Origin: Nostoc sp. JL33
GTDB lineage: Bacteria; Cyanobacteriota; Cyanobacteriia; Cyanobacteriales; Nostocaceae
Direction of reading: 5' to 3'
Assembly (NCBI RefSeq): GCF_017114985.1
Contig: NZ_JABXKP010000043.1
Location: 1 to 58,923 of the forward strand
Length of the DNA: 58,923 bases
The notes under the pieces are model-generated. The model had not been told where the DNA came from and did not search any database. It worked only from the letters and a program-made list of their open reading frames with translations. Below are positions 27,429 through 37,061 of this stretch, one piece after another. Position numbers and translations under genes: made by a program. Each line of letters opens with the position of its first letter. The stretch's first letter is position 1.

Positions 27429-29258
27429 TTAACTCAGGAGTTCTCCTGTTTCTTGCAAGGAGTGCAAGCGGCGGTAAATACCCTCGTGACGCAAGAGTTC
27501 ATCGTGGCTACCCACTTCTACAATCTTTCCTTGCTCCAGCACCACAATTTTATCGGCTTCTCGCACTGTACTTAGACGGTGGGCAATGACGATGGTGGTG
27601 CAAGTGCCTTGAATCGATCGCATCGCTAGCTGAATTGAACGCTCAGACTCATAATCTAAACTAGAGGTGGCTTCGTCAAAAACTAGCACGTCTGGTTCCA
27701 CTAGCAACGCCCTGGCAATTCCCAAGCGTTGTCTTTGTCCTCCAGATAACCTGACACCTCGTTCACCCACGACGGTGTAATAACCTTTGGGTAAGTGCTG
27801 CACTACTTCATCGACTCTGGCAATTCTACAGGCTTCCTGAACCTGCTCCAAACTAGCATTCGTTCTACCGTAGGTGAGGTTATCCAATATAGTACCGTTG
27901 AAAACGTCTACTTCTTGGTGAACGATCGCTAGCCTTCGTCTATACTTACCCACATCCAAAGTGCGAATATCTTGACCATCAATCAGAATTTGACCTTCTT
28001 GAGGTTCAAAATATCGCAACAGCAATTTCACTAAAGTAGACTTACCAGAACCAGAACGCCCCACTAATGCCACTGTTTGGTATGGCTCAATCAACAAGTT
28101 GATATCTTGCAAAACTTGACGATTGGCATCATATCCAAAACTGAGGTGCGACAATTCAACCTTTCCAGTAAATTTATAAGGTGATTCTGTCTGGTTGCTC
28201 TCTTCTAAAAGACTAGCTGAATCAGATGCAGTTGGCTCTTGTAGAAATTCGTGAAACCGCAGCATGGAAGAATAACGACGGGCAAAAACTTCTGCCAAGC
28301 TACTAATAGGTTCTAATTCGGCATATGCCATGCTAGAAAGAGTTAAGGTCATGACAAAGTGACCGAGAGAAATTTTCCCATTTACTGTTGCTGCTAGAGT
28401 CAAACCCAGAATTGTAAACACACAAAACTGAATTACAGCTCTTTGCCAAGTACCCAGTTTTGTATAACCTTTGTGGATGCGATAATCAAGCACCATTAGT
28501 TCACGATCTAAACGTTGCTTTTGCCGTTTCAGTTCCCTAGCTTCTGTAGCAAATGCTTTCACCGTTTTGATATTGGTGATCAATTCGGAAGTACGGCTTT
28601 CCGTGCCCTCTGCATATTTATCTAGACGACTTTCGTACCCAATTATCTCTTGTAAATGCTTCAAGCTGAAGCTGAGAATAATTACAAAGGAAATTAGATA
28701 TAAAATTGCAATCCGCCACTCAATGAACAAGATAAACACAAAAATTCCCAGTACACGAGCCAGTTTAGGAATTAACTGTCCGGCAATTTCAGGGTAACTA
28801 AAAGTGTGGTTAGAAATACCTCTAGCTACTCTTCCGGCAATACGTCCAGGGTTATTTTCATCATAAAATTCTAGTGGGAGAGTAAGAACTTTGGCGATCG
28901 CCCTTTCGCTTTGATCTCGACGCCCCCTGAAGGCTATATCCCAATGAAACCAATTGGTTAACCAAGGTTGTGTTGGCGCTCTCACTACGGTGACAACGAA
29001 AATTAAACCCAGTAATACACCCAAAGATAGAGCTTTATTAACTGGGTAATTGGTTATGTCGGAAAAAGTTGCGATCGCACTTTGAAGTGGTTTATCCAAC
29101 GGTTGAGCAGACAAAACGTTTAAAATCTGCCCGATTGCGTAAGGGACAACCAAATCAATAATTTCGTAAATGCTGGATGTTGTAATACTGAAAAGACTTA
29201 GCTTCCAGTCAGAGCGAAAGTAATTGACAATATCTTGAAATTTGGCCATGATGCACAC
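27429..29258 (-). CDS. ABC transporter, fused permease and ATPase
   Basis: This half-transporter of about 609 residues has an N-terminal six-helix ABC exporter domain (about 30-330). Its ATPase has Walker A GRSGSGKST (about 400-408), Q-loop, signature LSGGQRQRLGIARAL and Walker B VLVFDEATSSLD. It probably works as a homodimer exporting a lipid, peptide or drug; the substrate is unknown. ATG at 29249 (MAKFQD) is an alternative start to 29258. The gene is followed upstream by a gene for an exported protein in the same direction, 78 bases away. Confidence 0.88.
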   Translation of the reverse strand: MCIMAKFQDIVNYFRSDWKLSLFSITTSSIYEIIDLVVPYAIGQILNVLSAQPLDKPLQSAIATFSDITNYPVNKALSLGVLLGLIFVVTVVRAPTQPWLTNWFHWDIAFRGRRDQSERAIAKVLTLPLEFYDENNPGRIAGRVARGISNHTFSYPEIAGQLIPKLARVLGIFVFILFIEWRIAILYLISFVIILSFSLKHLQEIIGYESRLDKYAEGTESRTSELITNIKTVKAFATEARELKRQKQRLDRELMVLDYRIHKGYTKLGTWQRAVIQFCVFTILGLTLAATVNGKISLGHFVMTLTLSSMAYAELEPISSLAEVFARRYSSMLRFHEFLQEPTASDSASLLEESNQTESPYKFTGKVELSHLSFGYDANRQVLQDINLLIEPYQTVALVGRSGSGKSTLVKLLLRYFEPQEGQILIDGQDIRTLDVGKYRRRLAIVHQEVDVFNGTILDNLTYGRTNASLEQVQEACRIARVDEVVQHLPKGYYTVVGERGVRLSGGQRQRLGIARALLVEPDVLVFDEATSSLDYESERSIQLAMRSIQGTCTTIVIAHRLSTVREADKIVVLEQGKIVEVGSHDELLRHEGIYRRLHSLQETGELLS

Positions 29259-29336
29259 CGTCCAAGAGCGCGATCGTAAACTTGGAATTTATATACTACA
29301 AACGTATTACAATCTATTCAATAGCTAGATGACAAA

Positions 29337-30137
29337 TCACTCTTTGGGAGTAGTTGATAGTTCTTGAGGGAAAAATTCGAGGCGATAGCGATAGAGGGCA
29401 ACTGGTCGAGAGCCAGCTTTAAAGTAATCTGGATCTTGGGGTGAAAGATAGACAGCAGTCACTTGATCTGCCTCAATCGCCGGATTAGATGTTGAAAGTT
29501 TATGGTAAGCGGTGGTAGATTCTACAGAGTTTAAATAGGGGCGTGAACCGCCTTTAAATAGTTGTTGAAACACTTCTGTAGTGATGAACTTGCCATCAGG
29601 GGCAGTTTCTGTAGCCCGTGCAGTCACAATGGAAACTAGTTGGCGGCTGCTACGCAAAAACGTAATTTGACGATTAGGTGAATCTGGATCAACTTTGACT
29701 AATAACACTGCTTCATCCCCTAAATAAGCCCTTGCCAAATTCAAGCTATTAAAGGCTCTATCTGCTACTAAAATTGGGGATTTATAATTTATCTGAGGAA
29801 ATATTTGTAATCCACTAATAGATGGTTGCTCTTTCACAAATCTTACTACAAAACTCACAGGCTGATTTAATTGTCGGCGATTACCTTCAAATCCTGGCGT
29901 TATGATATCTGGTGCTAAAGGTGCAGCCAAATCTACCAACGTACTCGTAACTTGCCAAGTACCACCCATCCATTCAGGGTAAACCAAATCACCCGAAGCC
30001 GATTGTACTGAAGTTAGTTTTTCCCATTGGGGAAAATTTGTCAACCGTTGAGATAACTCTCCTGCAACAGCTTCACCACTCCACAAGAGGAATAAAACCA
30101 GCAAGCAAAAACTCCAAATTACCTTTATTACAAGCAT
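29337..30137 (-). CDS. exported cyanobacterial protein (DUF6816-like), possibly lumenal
   Basis: The 266-residue protein has an N-terminal signal (residues 4-25, ending AVAGEL). The mature region has the conserved YPEWMGGTWQVTSTL segment, typical of a family shared by cyanobacteria and plastids that is often placed in the thylakoid lumen. No catalytic motif is seen. The assignment to DUF6816 is from memory of this motif. Confidence 0.6.
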   Translation of the reverse strand: MLVIKVIWSFCLLVLFLLWSGEAVAGELSQRLTNFPQWEKLTSVQSASGDLVYPEWMGGTWQVTSTLVDLAAPLAPDIITPGFEGNRRQLNQPVSFVVRFVKEQPSISGLQIFPQINYKSPILVADRAFNSLNLARAYLGDEAVLLVKVDPDSPNRQITFLRSSRQLVSIVTARATETAPDGKFITTEVFQQLFKGGSRPYLNSVESTTAYHKLSTSNPAIEADQVTAVYLSPQDPDYFKAGSRPVALYRYRLEFFPQELSTTPKE

Positions 30138-30297
30138 CAGTAGTTTTGTATTTAACGTTATATTATTTCTCGATTAAAAATTAAGTAAGTTTTTCTAAAA
30201 AATAAAACTTTGTAGTAAATGTTTTAGCACTAAAGCACTTACTACAAGCTAATCAAAGAGCTTTACTTTTATTTGTATAGTTCAGTTGATTTGCGCC

Positions 30298-30702
30298 TTA
30301 AATCTCTGCTGGTAAAGGTTGCCAAACTTCCCCATAATTATCCCGTAAAGCTTGCCAAGCTTCCACCTGCCCTGGTTCATATTCTCCCGGTTTACCCCAT
30401 TGCAAAAAGAGGCTTAAAGCAGACTCTTGTTTATCATCTAAAAACCGGATGGCATAGGTTGTAAAGTTACCCCTTTTCGCTTCACCCGTTTCAAATTTCA
30501 CCTGAATAATTCTGTCCATATTCAAATGAAACTCAAAGCCTTCGGTGTGCATATTCGCGTACTTACCTTTGGGCAATTCTGCATAAAATAACTTTTCTAC
30601 TTTGCCTCGTGCTTCTAATACAGCCGCGCTGCTAGTAACAATTAAACGCAAAGTTCCTAAATTTTCACAAGCGGCTAAAAATTCTTTTAATGTTGTGGTC
30701 AT
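30298..30702 (-). CDS. ChuX/HutX-family heme-binding-like protein
   Basis: The 134-residue protein has the HmuS/ChuX-type fold pattern: FEFHLNMDRIIQVKFETGEA is followed by AIRFLDDKQESALSLFLQWG and an EAWQALRDNYGE end. Members bind or carry heme in the cytosol. It is shorter than E. coli-type HutX (about 165). It lies 70 bases downstream of phoH on the same strand, separated by heptanucleotide repeats. Confidence 0.6.
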   Translation of the reverse strand: MTTTLKEFLAACENLGTLRLIVTSSAAVLEARGKVEKLFYAELPKGKYANMHTEGFEFHLNMDRIIQVKFETGEAKRGNFTTYAIRFLDDKQESALSLFLQWGKPGEYEPGQVEAWQALRDNYGEVWQPLPAEI

Positions 30703-30772
30703 TTGTCATTTGTCCTTTGTCATTTGTTAAACGATGAGTCCTAACTAATGCCCCATGCCCCATGCCCCATGC
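30700..30772. repeat. short tandem heptanucleotide repeats
   Basis: CATTTGT occurs at 30700, 30707 and 30721 (CCTTTGT at 30714), and ATGCCCC at 30748, 30755 and 30762. These are STRR-type heptamers of heterocystous cyanobacteria. Confidence 0.8.
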
Positions 30773-31726
30773 TTATTTTTCGTATTGTTCATAAGCAGCA
30801 ACAATGCGCTGAACTAGAGGATGGCGCACGACATCTTTTTGGGAAAATTCGCAAAAGGCAATGCCTTCAACCTGTTTTAAAATTTGTAAAGCCACTCCTA
30901 AACCCGATTGTTGGTGAAGTGGCAAATCAGTTTGTGTCATATCGCCTGTAATCACCATCCGCGAACGGAAACCCAAACGAGTCAAAACCATTTTCATCTG
31001 AGCGGGTGTAGTATTTTGAGCTTCATCCACAATTACAAAGGCGTTATTGAGGGTGCGTCCCCGCATATAGGCGAGTGGTGCGACTTCAATCACACCGCGT
31101 TCCATTAAACTAGGTACTTTTTCTGGGTCGATGAATTCATAAATAGCATCGTAAAGTGGGCGAAGATAGGGATTAACTTTCTGCTGTAAATCTCCAGGCA
31201 AAAAACCAAGTTTTTCACCGGCTTCGACAGCAGGGCGAGTTAAAATTAGCTTTTCAAACTGGTTAGCAAGGAGTGCTTGTACGGCGACAACAACGGCGAG
31301 ATAAGTCTTGCCAGTACCAGCAGGCCCAATGCCAAAGGTAAGATCACGCTTACGGAGTGCATCGATATATTGACGCTGGCGAAAGGTTTTGGCACGGACT
31401 TCTTCACCCCGGCGACTCTTGGCGAGGACATCTCGCTGTAAGTCTTGCAGTTCCCCTTGGCGATCGCTATCTATAGCTTGACGTGCTGTTAAAATATCGG
31501 CACTGGAAATAGTATTGCCTTTAATCCAGAGGTCTTCAAGGGATCGCACTAATCGAGAAGCCAGATCAATTTGCCCAACGGTACCAGAAATCACTAATTC
31601 CTGTCCGCGTAGCACTAAAATAGCTCCTGTTTGCCGAGATAAAATTTTGAGATTTTCTTCTCCATCTCCGGCTAGAGCGATCGCACTGGGAATATTCGGC
31701 AGCTGAATTGTTAAGGCACCTGCCAT
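30773..31726 (-). CDS. phoH: PhoH-family ATPase
   Basis: This protein of about 317 residues has an N-terminal KH-like region (IQLPNIPSAIALAGDGEENL) followed by a P-loop ATPase: Walker A GPAGTGKTYLA (134-144) and Walker B FVIVDEAQN. PhoH proteins are RNA-linked cytosolic ATPases, induced by phosphate starvation in some bacteria. ATG at 31726 is preferred; a TTG at 31762 extends the frame by 12 residues. The gene is downstream of the KH, rpsP and ffh genes on the same strand. Confidence 0.92.
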   Translation of the reverse strand: MAGALTIQLPNIPSAIALAGDGEENLKILSRQTGAILVLRGQELVISGTVGQIDLASRLVRSLEDLWIKGNTISSADILTARQAIDSDRQGELQDLQRDVLAKSRRGEEVRAKTFRQRQYIDALRKRDLTFGIGPAGTGKTYLAVVVAVQALLANQFEKLILTRPAVEAGEKLGFLPGDLQQKVNPYLRPLYDAIYEFIDPEKVPSLMERGVIEVAPLAYMRGRTLNNAFVIVDEAQNTTPAQMKMVLTRLGFRSRMVITGDMTQTDLPLHQQSGLGVALQILKQVEGIAFCEFSQKDVVRHPLVQRIVAAYEQYEK

Positions 31727-31844
31727 AGTATTTCTTAATTCGTGAGGATCTGTGTTTGACAAAGGTTAATCTTTTCTCGCTAACGGCGAAATTACGCTTT
31801 TTTACTTACATTTTGGAAAAATTTTTGCAACAAATTAATCGGCT

Positions 31845-31872
31845 GTAGGGGCGTACATCTGTACGCCCCTAC
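31845..31872. repeat. perfect palindrome between the KH gene and phoH
   Basis: Arms GTAGGGGCGTACA and TGTACGCCCCTAC are separated by TC. It may attenuate or end transcription between the two genes, but it has no T-tail on the minus strand. Confidence 0.6.
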
Positions 31873-31982
31873 TGGTGAAGAGTCCAAAAAAAGATCCAAA
31901 AATCTTTTTGCTACTTTCCATTTTTACAAAAATTCTGAGCGGAGGTAACTACACCCGCTCAGACTTGCTCTCTAGTTTTGAC

Positions 31983-32417
31983 CTAGCGGAGGCGGGGTTT
32001 AACAATGGGTCTAGGCCCATCATTTCCACGCGGTTCTCTTTTAGTGGGCGGTGGCGATCGCTCTTCTGTCTCTTCATCAAAAGACATACCCTCGCGGCCT
32101 GGCGTGGTGCTGCCGTAGATATCCAGGTATGTTGATTGCCCAGCTGCGGCTGCGGCTGCGGCAATTACTGTACGAATCGCCTGAATATTGCGTCCCCCTC
32201 GACCAAACACTTTTCCTTTATCTGTGCTTTCAAAGGCGATGCGAATCCAAACCCGGTTGAGGGCCTGAGAAATTTCACAATCGACGCTTAAAGTCTCTGG
32301 AGATTCCAAAAACGGCTGCACCAAAAACTGAACCAGCCCAAGATAGTTGGGACTAGCTGTTGGGGATATTATTCCAGAATTATGATGGGGCTGTGGCACT
32401 GACCTGTTCAAAAACAT
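31983..32417 (-). CDS. KH-domain RNA-binding protein
   Basis: The 144-residue protein has a type II KH domain. The GXXG loop is GRGG (72-75) in [17 protein letters not shown], and an Arg/Pro-rich tail (about 120-144) follows. It is the KhpA-like protein regularly found next to rpsP. It binds single-stranded RNA in the cytosol. Its start overlaps the 3' end of rpsP by 38 bases, which suggests translational coupling. The N-terminal 25 residues are polar and poorly conserved. Confidence 0.88.
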   Translation of the reverse strand: MFLNRSVPQPHHNSGIISPTASPNYLGLVQFLVQPFLESPETLSVDCEISQALNRVWIRIAFESTDKGKVFGRGGRNIQAIRTVIAAAAAAAGQSTYLDIYGSTTPGREGMSFDEETEERSPPPTKREPRGNDGPRPIVKPRLR

Positions 32418-32640
32418 TGGCTTTTACTAAAATGCGACGGACGGTATCAGTGGGTTGAGCGCCTTGTTGTAGTCGCTTGACGATGCCGGGAACGTCTAGT
32501 CGCACTTCATCGGTTCTGGGGTTATAAAATCCTAACTCTTCTAGGGGACGTCCATCGCGGCGAGCGAGGTTATTAATGGCGACAATGCGGTAACTTGCTT
32601 CCCGCTTTTTACCGAATCGCTTCAAGCGCAGTTTGATCAT
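32380..32640 (-). CDS. rpsP: 30S ribosomal protein S16
   Basis: The 86-residue protein begins [20 protein letters not shown] and has the family motif [17 protein letters not shown]. It is a full-length S16 that binds 16S rRNA during 30S assembly. It lies between ffh and the KH gene on the minus strand and overlaps the latter. Confidence 0.97.
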   Translation of the reverse strand: MIKLRLKRFGKKREASYRIVAINNLARRDGRPLEELGFYNPRTDEVRLDVPGIVKRLQQGAQPTDTVRRILVKANVFEQVSATAPS

Positions 32641-32959
32641 GTTGAAGAATCATTCTCCTGTTGTTAGATATTAGTTAGCAACTAGTTGGCGAGGAAGTAA
32701 CCCAAATCTGGCTGCTGCCGAGAAATTGCGGTTCAGTTTCCTCTGCTGAGAAATTCTCAGGTGGAAATGCTAATTTTAGCACTGCCTAGCATTTGCTGCT
32801 ATTAGTCCTGTATCGAGATCCCCCCTAGCCCCTCTTAACAAGGGGGGAATAACTTTCTCAAAGTCCTCCAATTTATCGGAGGATTTAAGAGGATCTATCT
32901 TGGATACCTCAGCCACTACTTTTAAAACATCTTCTTAGTTAATGACCAATGACTCTTGA
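32641..32959. other. gap between ffh and rpsP
   Basis: It contains CCCCTCTTAACAAGGGG (32835-32851) and TCCTCC/GGAGGA (32865-32884) hairpin pairs, typical of dispersed REP-like sequence. No gene is supported. Confidence 0.4.
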
Positions 32960-34426
32960 CTAAAGATTGCCAAAGCCTTTTTTCTTTTTATCTTTGGGTT
33001 TTTTCTTTTTCGTGGCTGGGGCACCACCATCATAACCTCGCCATCCTGGGGCTGCGGGACGATTGCCTGCACCTGCAAAGGCATTACCCATACCGCCGCC
33101 GCCGAACATTCCCGGCATTCCAGGGAAGCCACCTTGACCCATTTGCTGCATGAGCGATCGCATTTTTTGGAAATCACCCACCAGTTTAGTAACATCTGAC
33201 TCTCTATACCCGGAGCCAGAAGCAATCCGCCGCCGCCGACTCGGAGAACTGGCTAATAAATCGGGGTCGTGGCGTTCTTGGCGAGTCATGGAGTTAATCA
33301 TCGCCTCACAGCGCTTCAACTGCGTTTCTCCCTGCTTGAGTTGATCGTCTGAGAGCTTGTTCATCCCTGGAATCATCTTGATCAAACCTCCCAGAGAACC
33401 CATGTTCTTCAGCATCCGCAACTGCTTGAGAAAGTCAGTAAAGTCAAACTTCGCTGACAGGATTTTCTCCTGCATTTTCTCAGCATCTGCTAAGTCAAAC
33501 TCTTCCTGGGCTTTTTCTACCAGGGTGAGAACATCACCCATTCCCAGAATCCGCGATGCCATGCGATCGGGATAAAACGGTTGCAGTGCCTCGACTTTCT
33601 CACCCACGCCCACAAACTTAATCGGCGCTCCCGAAATCTTTCGTACCGAAAGCGCTGCACCACCACGGCTATCACCATCCATCTTGGTGAGAATCGCCCC
33701 AGTAATTCCGATCTGCTCATGGAAGGTGCGGGTAAGATTGGCTGCCTCTTGACCAGTCATCGCGTCCACCACCAACAGAGTTTCATGGGGTTGGACAGTT
33801 GCTTTGATCCGGGCTAATTCCGCCATCATGTCTTCGTCAATTTGCAGGCGACCAGCAGTATCAATAATTACTGTGTTTACACCTTCTGCCCTAGCGCGTT
33901 CTACACCTTGCCTTGCAATTTCTACGGGATCAGCGTCGCTCCCTAGTTCAAATACTGGTACGTCAATTTGCTTACCCAACGTCACCAACTGGTCGATCGC
34001 GGCTGGGCGATATACGTCTGTCGCCACCAATAAACAGCTACGATCTAATTTTCGCAGATGTAAGGCTAACTTAGCGGTAGCTGTGGTTTTACCAGTACCT
34101 TGCAACCCAGCCATTAGCACAATAGTAGGCTGTTCCTGGGCTTCTGCTATGGGAACATTTTCTTCTCCCATCACCTGCACCAGTTCATCGTGAACAATTT
34201 TGATAAACTGTTGGTCAGGTCGCACGCCGGTAATCACCTCGGCTCCCTGTGCTTTGGCTTCGACTTCGCTAATAAAATCTTTGACTACCTGGAGATTGAC
34301 ATCTGCTTCCAACAGGGCGCGGCGCACTTCGCGCAAAGCATCTTGAATGTTGGATTGAGAAATTTTGTCCTGTCCCCGCAGTTTTTTCCAGGCGGATTCT
34401 AAACGGTCAGATAATGCATCAAACAT
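32960..34426 (-). CDS. ffh: signal recognition particle protein Ffh (SRP54)
   Basis: The 488-residue GTPase has an N domain and a G domain with GLQGTGKTT (107-115), DTAGRLQID (189-197) and TKMDGDSRGG. A methionine-rich M domain from about 300 binds SRP RNA and signal sequences. The C-terminus is extended by Gly/Met-rich and Lys-rich stretches (KKKKPKDKKKK). It targets nascent membrane proteins to the plasma and thylakoid membranes. The gene is the first of the minus-strand ffh, rpsP, KH, phoH series. Confidence 0.97.
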   Translation of the reverse strand: MFDALSDRLESAWKKLRGQDKISQSNIQDALREVRRALLEADVNLQVVKDFISEVEAKAQGAEVITGVRPDQQFIKIVHDELVQVMGEENVPIAEAQEQPTIVLMAGLQGTGKTTATAKLALHLRKLDRSCLLVATDVYRPAAIDQLVTLGKQIDVPVFELGSDADPVEIARQGVERARAEGVNTVIIDTAGRLQIDEDMMAELARIKATVQPHETLLVVDAMTGQEAANLTRTFHEQIGITGAILTKMDGDSRGGAALSVRKISGAPIKFVGVGEKVEALQPFYPDRMASRILGMGDVLTLVEKAQEEFDLADAEKMQEKILSAKFDFTDFLKQLRMLKNMGSLGGLIKMIPGMNKLSDDQLKQGETQLKRCEAMINSMTRQERHDPDLLASSPSRRRRIASGSGYRESDVTKLVGDFQKMRSLMQQMGQGGFPGMPGMFGGGGMGNAFAGAGNRPAAPGWRGYDGGAPATKKKKPKDKKKKGFGNL

Positions 34427-34477
34427 AATGTAATTACAAGTAGTTCGCTAATGGGGAATTCTAAACCGCCGATGAAT

Positions 34478-34506
34478 GCGTTGGCGTAGCCCGCCGCAGG
34501 CATCGC
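34478..34506 (-). repeat. dispersed 29-bp repeat, copy 3 of 3
   Basis: On the plus strand it reads GCGTTGGCGTAGCCCGCCG then CAGGCATCGC, the complement of 26024-26052. It sits just upstream of ffh. Confidence 0.65.
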
Positions 34507-34649
34507 GAATTTCCGCTAAAGTTTTAACGTGCTATCTACCAGCTTAATATTTTTCACCGCGACTGTAGCAACCAGATACCTACCTTTATTAAAGTACAGT
34601 AAGGGTAAGAAAGGCTATTGTACAGCGAGAACCTACATCACATATCGCT

Positions 34650-35288
34650 ATGGCTAGCAACACTCTGATCCAACCCACAGAAATCATCCACCTATCGGGT
34701 ATCAGTTGGCAAACCTATGAAAACTTGCTAACTGAACTTAGTGCTAGTCGCCGCCTCCGGCTTACTTACAATCGAGGTACTCTAGAAATCATGGTTCCTT
34801 CACCTGAACATGAAAGTTATAAAAAAATTGTGGGTCGATTTGTCGAAACTCTAGCAGAAGAACTAGAAGTTAGGATTCAGCCCCTTGGTTCTACAACTTT
34901 CAAACGTCCAGAACTGAGTGGTGCAGAACCAGATGAATGCTTTTATATTAAAAATATGAAGTTCATTAAGGGCAAAAAAAGAATTAATTTGCAACAAGAT
35001 CCGCCACCAGATTTGGTAGTGGAAATTGATATTACCAGCAGTTCCAAAAATCGTTTTCAAGTCTATGCTGATATGGGTGTACCAGAAATTTGGCGTTATG
35101 ATGGCACTATTTTTAGTATAAATATCTTCCGAGATGACAAATATATAGCTGTTGACCAAAGTTTAGCGTTTCCTAATTTGCCTCTAACAGAAATTGCTGA
35201 TTTTTTACAACAGGTAGAAGAAAAAGATTATTTAGAGTTGGTGAGTGATTTCCGCAACTGGGTTAGAAGTAAGATTGATTGGAATTAA
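34650..35288 (+). CDS. Uma2-family endonuclease-like protein, copy 1
   Basis: In this 212-residue Uma2/DUF820 protein the PD-(D/E)XK elements are RGTLEIMVPSPEHE, SGAEPDECFYI and PPPDLVVEIDITSSSKNRF. It is the first of two tandem near-copies; the next starts 80 bases downstream. Both carry the same N-terminal 60 residues with few changes. Despite the family name, the biological role is unproved. Confidence 0.82.
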   Translation: MASNTLIQPTEIIHLSGISWQTYENLLTELSASRRLRLTYNRGTLEIMVPSPEHESYKKIVGRFVETLAEELEVRIQPLGSTTFKRPELSGAEPDECFYIKNMKFIKGKKRINLQQDPPPDLVVEIDITSSSKNRFQVYADMGVPEIWRYDGTIFSINIFRDDKYIAVDQSLAFPNLPLTEIADFLQQVEEKDYLELVSDFRNWVRSKIDWN

Positions 35289-35368
35289 TGAGCTAAACGT
35301 AATTAAAAATTACAAAATTACTATTATTCCTTAGCACCCAAAAACTTCTCAAATACTCTTAGATAGCT

Positions 35369-35998
35369 ATGACTAGCAACACACTGCTTCAACCCACAGA
35401 AATCGTCCACCTATCGGGTATCAGTTGGCAAACATACGAAAACTTGCTCACTGAACTTAGTGCGAGTCGCCGCCTCCGGCTTACTTACAATCGAGGTACT
35501 TTAGAAATTATGGTTCCTTCACCTGAACATGAACGATACAAAGAAATGGTGGGTCGATTTGTCGAAACTCTAGCAGAAGAACTAGAAGTTAGAATTGACT
35601 GCCTTGGTTCTACTACTTTTAAACGTCCACAGCTTAGTGGTGCAGAACCAGATAAATGCTTTTACATTGGAAATATTAATGTAATAAGAGGCAAAAAAAG
35701 AATAGATTTAACGCAAGATCCGCCGCCAGATTTGGTAGTGGAAATTGATATTACTAGCAGTTCTAAGAATCGCTTTGAAGTCTACGCTGATATGGGTGTA
35801 CCTGAAATTTGGCGATATGATGGTAATGATTTTAGTATTAACGTTTTACAAAATCAGAAATATATATCTGTTGACCGGAGTTTAGCATTTCCCAATCTGC
35901 CACTAACAGAGATTTCTAATTTTTTAGAGCAGGTGGAGGAAAAAGATTATTTGGAATTAGTTAAAGAATTTCGTCAATGGGTGAAAAGCCAAATTTAA
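35369..35998 (+). CDS. Uma2-family endonuclease-like protein, copy 2
   Basis: The 209-residue tandem paralogue of the preceding gene has the same core elements, GAEPDKCFYI and PPPDLVVEIDITSSSKNRF. Residues about 90-100 and 150-165 differ most. The substitution pattern with an intact frame suggests that both copies remain functional after duplication. Confidence 0.82.
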   Translation: MTSNTLLQPTEIVHLSGISWQTYENLLTELSASRRLRLTYNRGTLEIMVPSPEHERYKEMVGRFVETLAEELEVRIDCLGSTTFKRPQLSGAEPDKCFYIGNINVIRGKKRIDLTQDPPPDLVVEIDITSSSKNRFEVYADMGVPEIWRYDGNDFSINVLQNQKYISVDRSLAFPNLPLTEISNFLEQVEEKDYLELVKEFRQWVKSQI

Positions 35999-36038
35999 TA
36001 TAATATCAAAATAGCGAATTAATGATGTAGAAGCATAT

Positions 36039-36695
36039 ATGTCGCAGCGAATCAAAGTATACTCGTACTCGATATACCACTCGTCAAATTCATATATTGG
36101 TATTGCTCTTGCCGAGAAAGCATTGCGCGGTTTACCTGTTGATATTGAACGACGACCAATCTACATACCGAAGGAGCGAGGTATAAAGGTAGCTGACCTG
36201 CAAGGACGAAGTGAAAACGCCCTGTTATCGTCGTATCACAAAGAAGATTGTCTGCGGTGGGCAAAAAAGTACGGCATTGAAATTCGGCTCAAGGAGTATG
36301 AAGAATTTGGTAAGTGGGTCAAGCGCTGGGAGAAAATGAAGTTTGGTCGGGAAGAACTGACCGCCAGAGCGTATTACGCTGCTTGTGGAACTGGGAAGGA
36401 GCATCTGCTTGATGCCGCGTTCTTTCGAGCAACGTACATTGACCTGCTTGATGTCAACGATGAGTCTGTGATTAAGAAAGTTGCAAATGATGTTGGGCTA
36501 AATGGCGATCGCATTCTGGAATTAGTATACAGCGAAGCAGCCAAACAAGCAGCAGTGGCAGCTTTGGCAGAATACGAGCAATTTGCTTGTCCTGGAGTCC
36601 CAACCTGGATAGTGGAAAGCGAAAGGTTTTGGGGAAAGGATCGTGTCGATTGGCTCACTGAAAAGGTCAAACAATTAGTAATTCGTAATTCCTAG
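36039..36695 (+). CDS. DsbA-fold / 2-hydroxychromene-2-carboxylate isomerase-like protein
   Basis: In this 218-residue thioredoxin-like DsbA-fold protein, the N-terminal YSYSIYHSSNSYIG corresponds to the SPWSYL region of HCCA isomerases. The C-terminal CPGVPTWIVESERFWGKDR fits the family's VPTF...FWGQDR signature. There is no CxxC at the usual active site, so thiol oxidoreductase activity is unlikely. A glutathione-linked isomerase role is possible. It follows the Uma2 pair by 40 bases but is probably unrelated in function. Confidence 0.72.
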   Translation: MSQRIKVYSYSIYHSSNSYIGIALAEKALRGLPVDIERRPIYIPKERGIKVADLQGRSENALLSSYHKEDCLRWAKKYGIEIRLKEYEEFGKWVKRWEKMKFGREELTARAYYAACGTGKEHLLDAAFFRATYIDLLDVNDESVIKKVANDVGLNGDRILELVYSEAAKQAAVAALAEYEQFACPGVPTWIVESERFWGKDRVDWLTEKVKQLVIRNS

Positions 36696-37061
36696 CCAAT
36701 TCTTTTTGGAAAAACTCTGCCTCCGGCTTCCCTCTCCTTAGTAAGGAGAGGGATTGAGGGTGAGGTTTGATCTTATGTTTAATTACGCCTACCTACTTAA
36801 ATTATCATTTTTAACGTAACCATTACCATCCCTTAAATTAACCAAGATAATTTTTATATATTCTTAGTCTTAGTAAATTAGTGCATTTAAAATTATCTAT
36901 CTCTAGAATAAAAAATTAGTGAGTAATTTCCATAAATATATAGTCCATATTTGGAGAGAATCTTTGATAACGTAGCATTCTAAATTTAAAATAGACCCAT
37001 CACAAATATTGAGGTGGGAATTTTTCAGGTAATACTTTAGATTTAAAGGTTTTTTTGGTTA
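36696..37061. other. intergenic stretch with a palindrome
   Basis: CCCTCTCCTT-AGT-AAGGAGAGGG (36730-36752) is a perfect hairpin shortly after the preceding stop, probably a dispersed repeat that may end transcription. The rest is AT-rich upstream sequence of the metal transporter. Confidence 0.45.
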
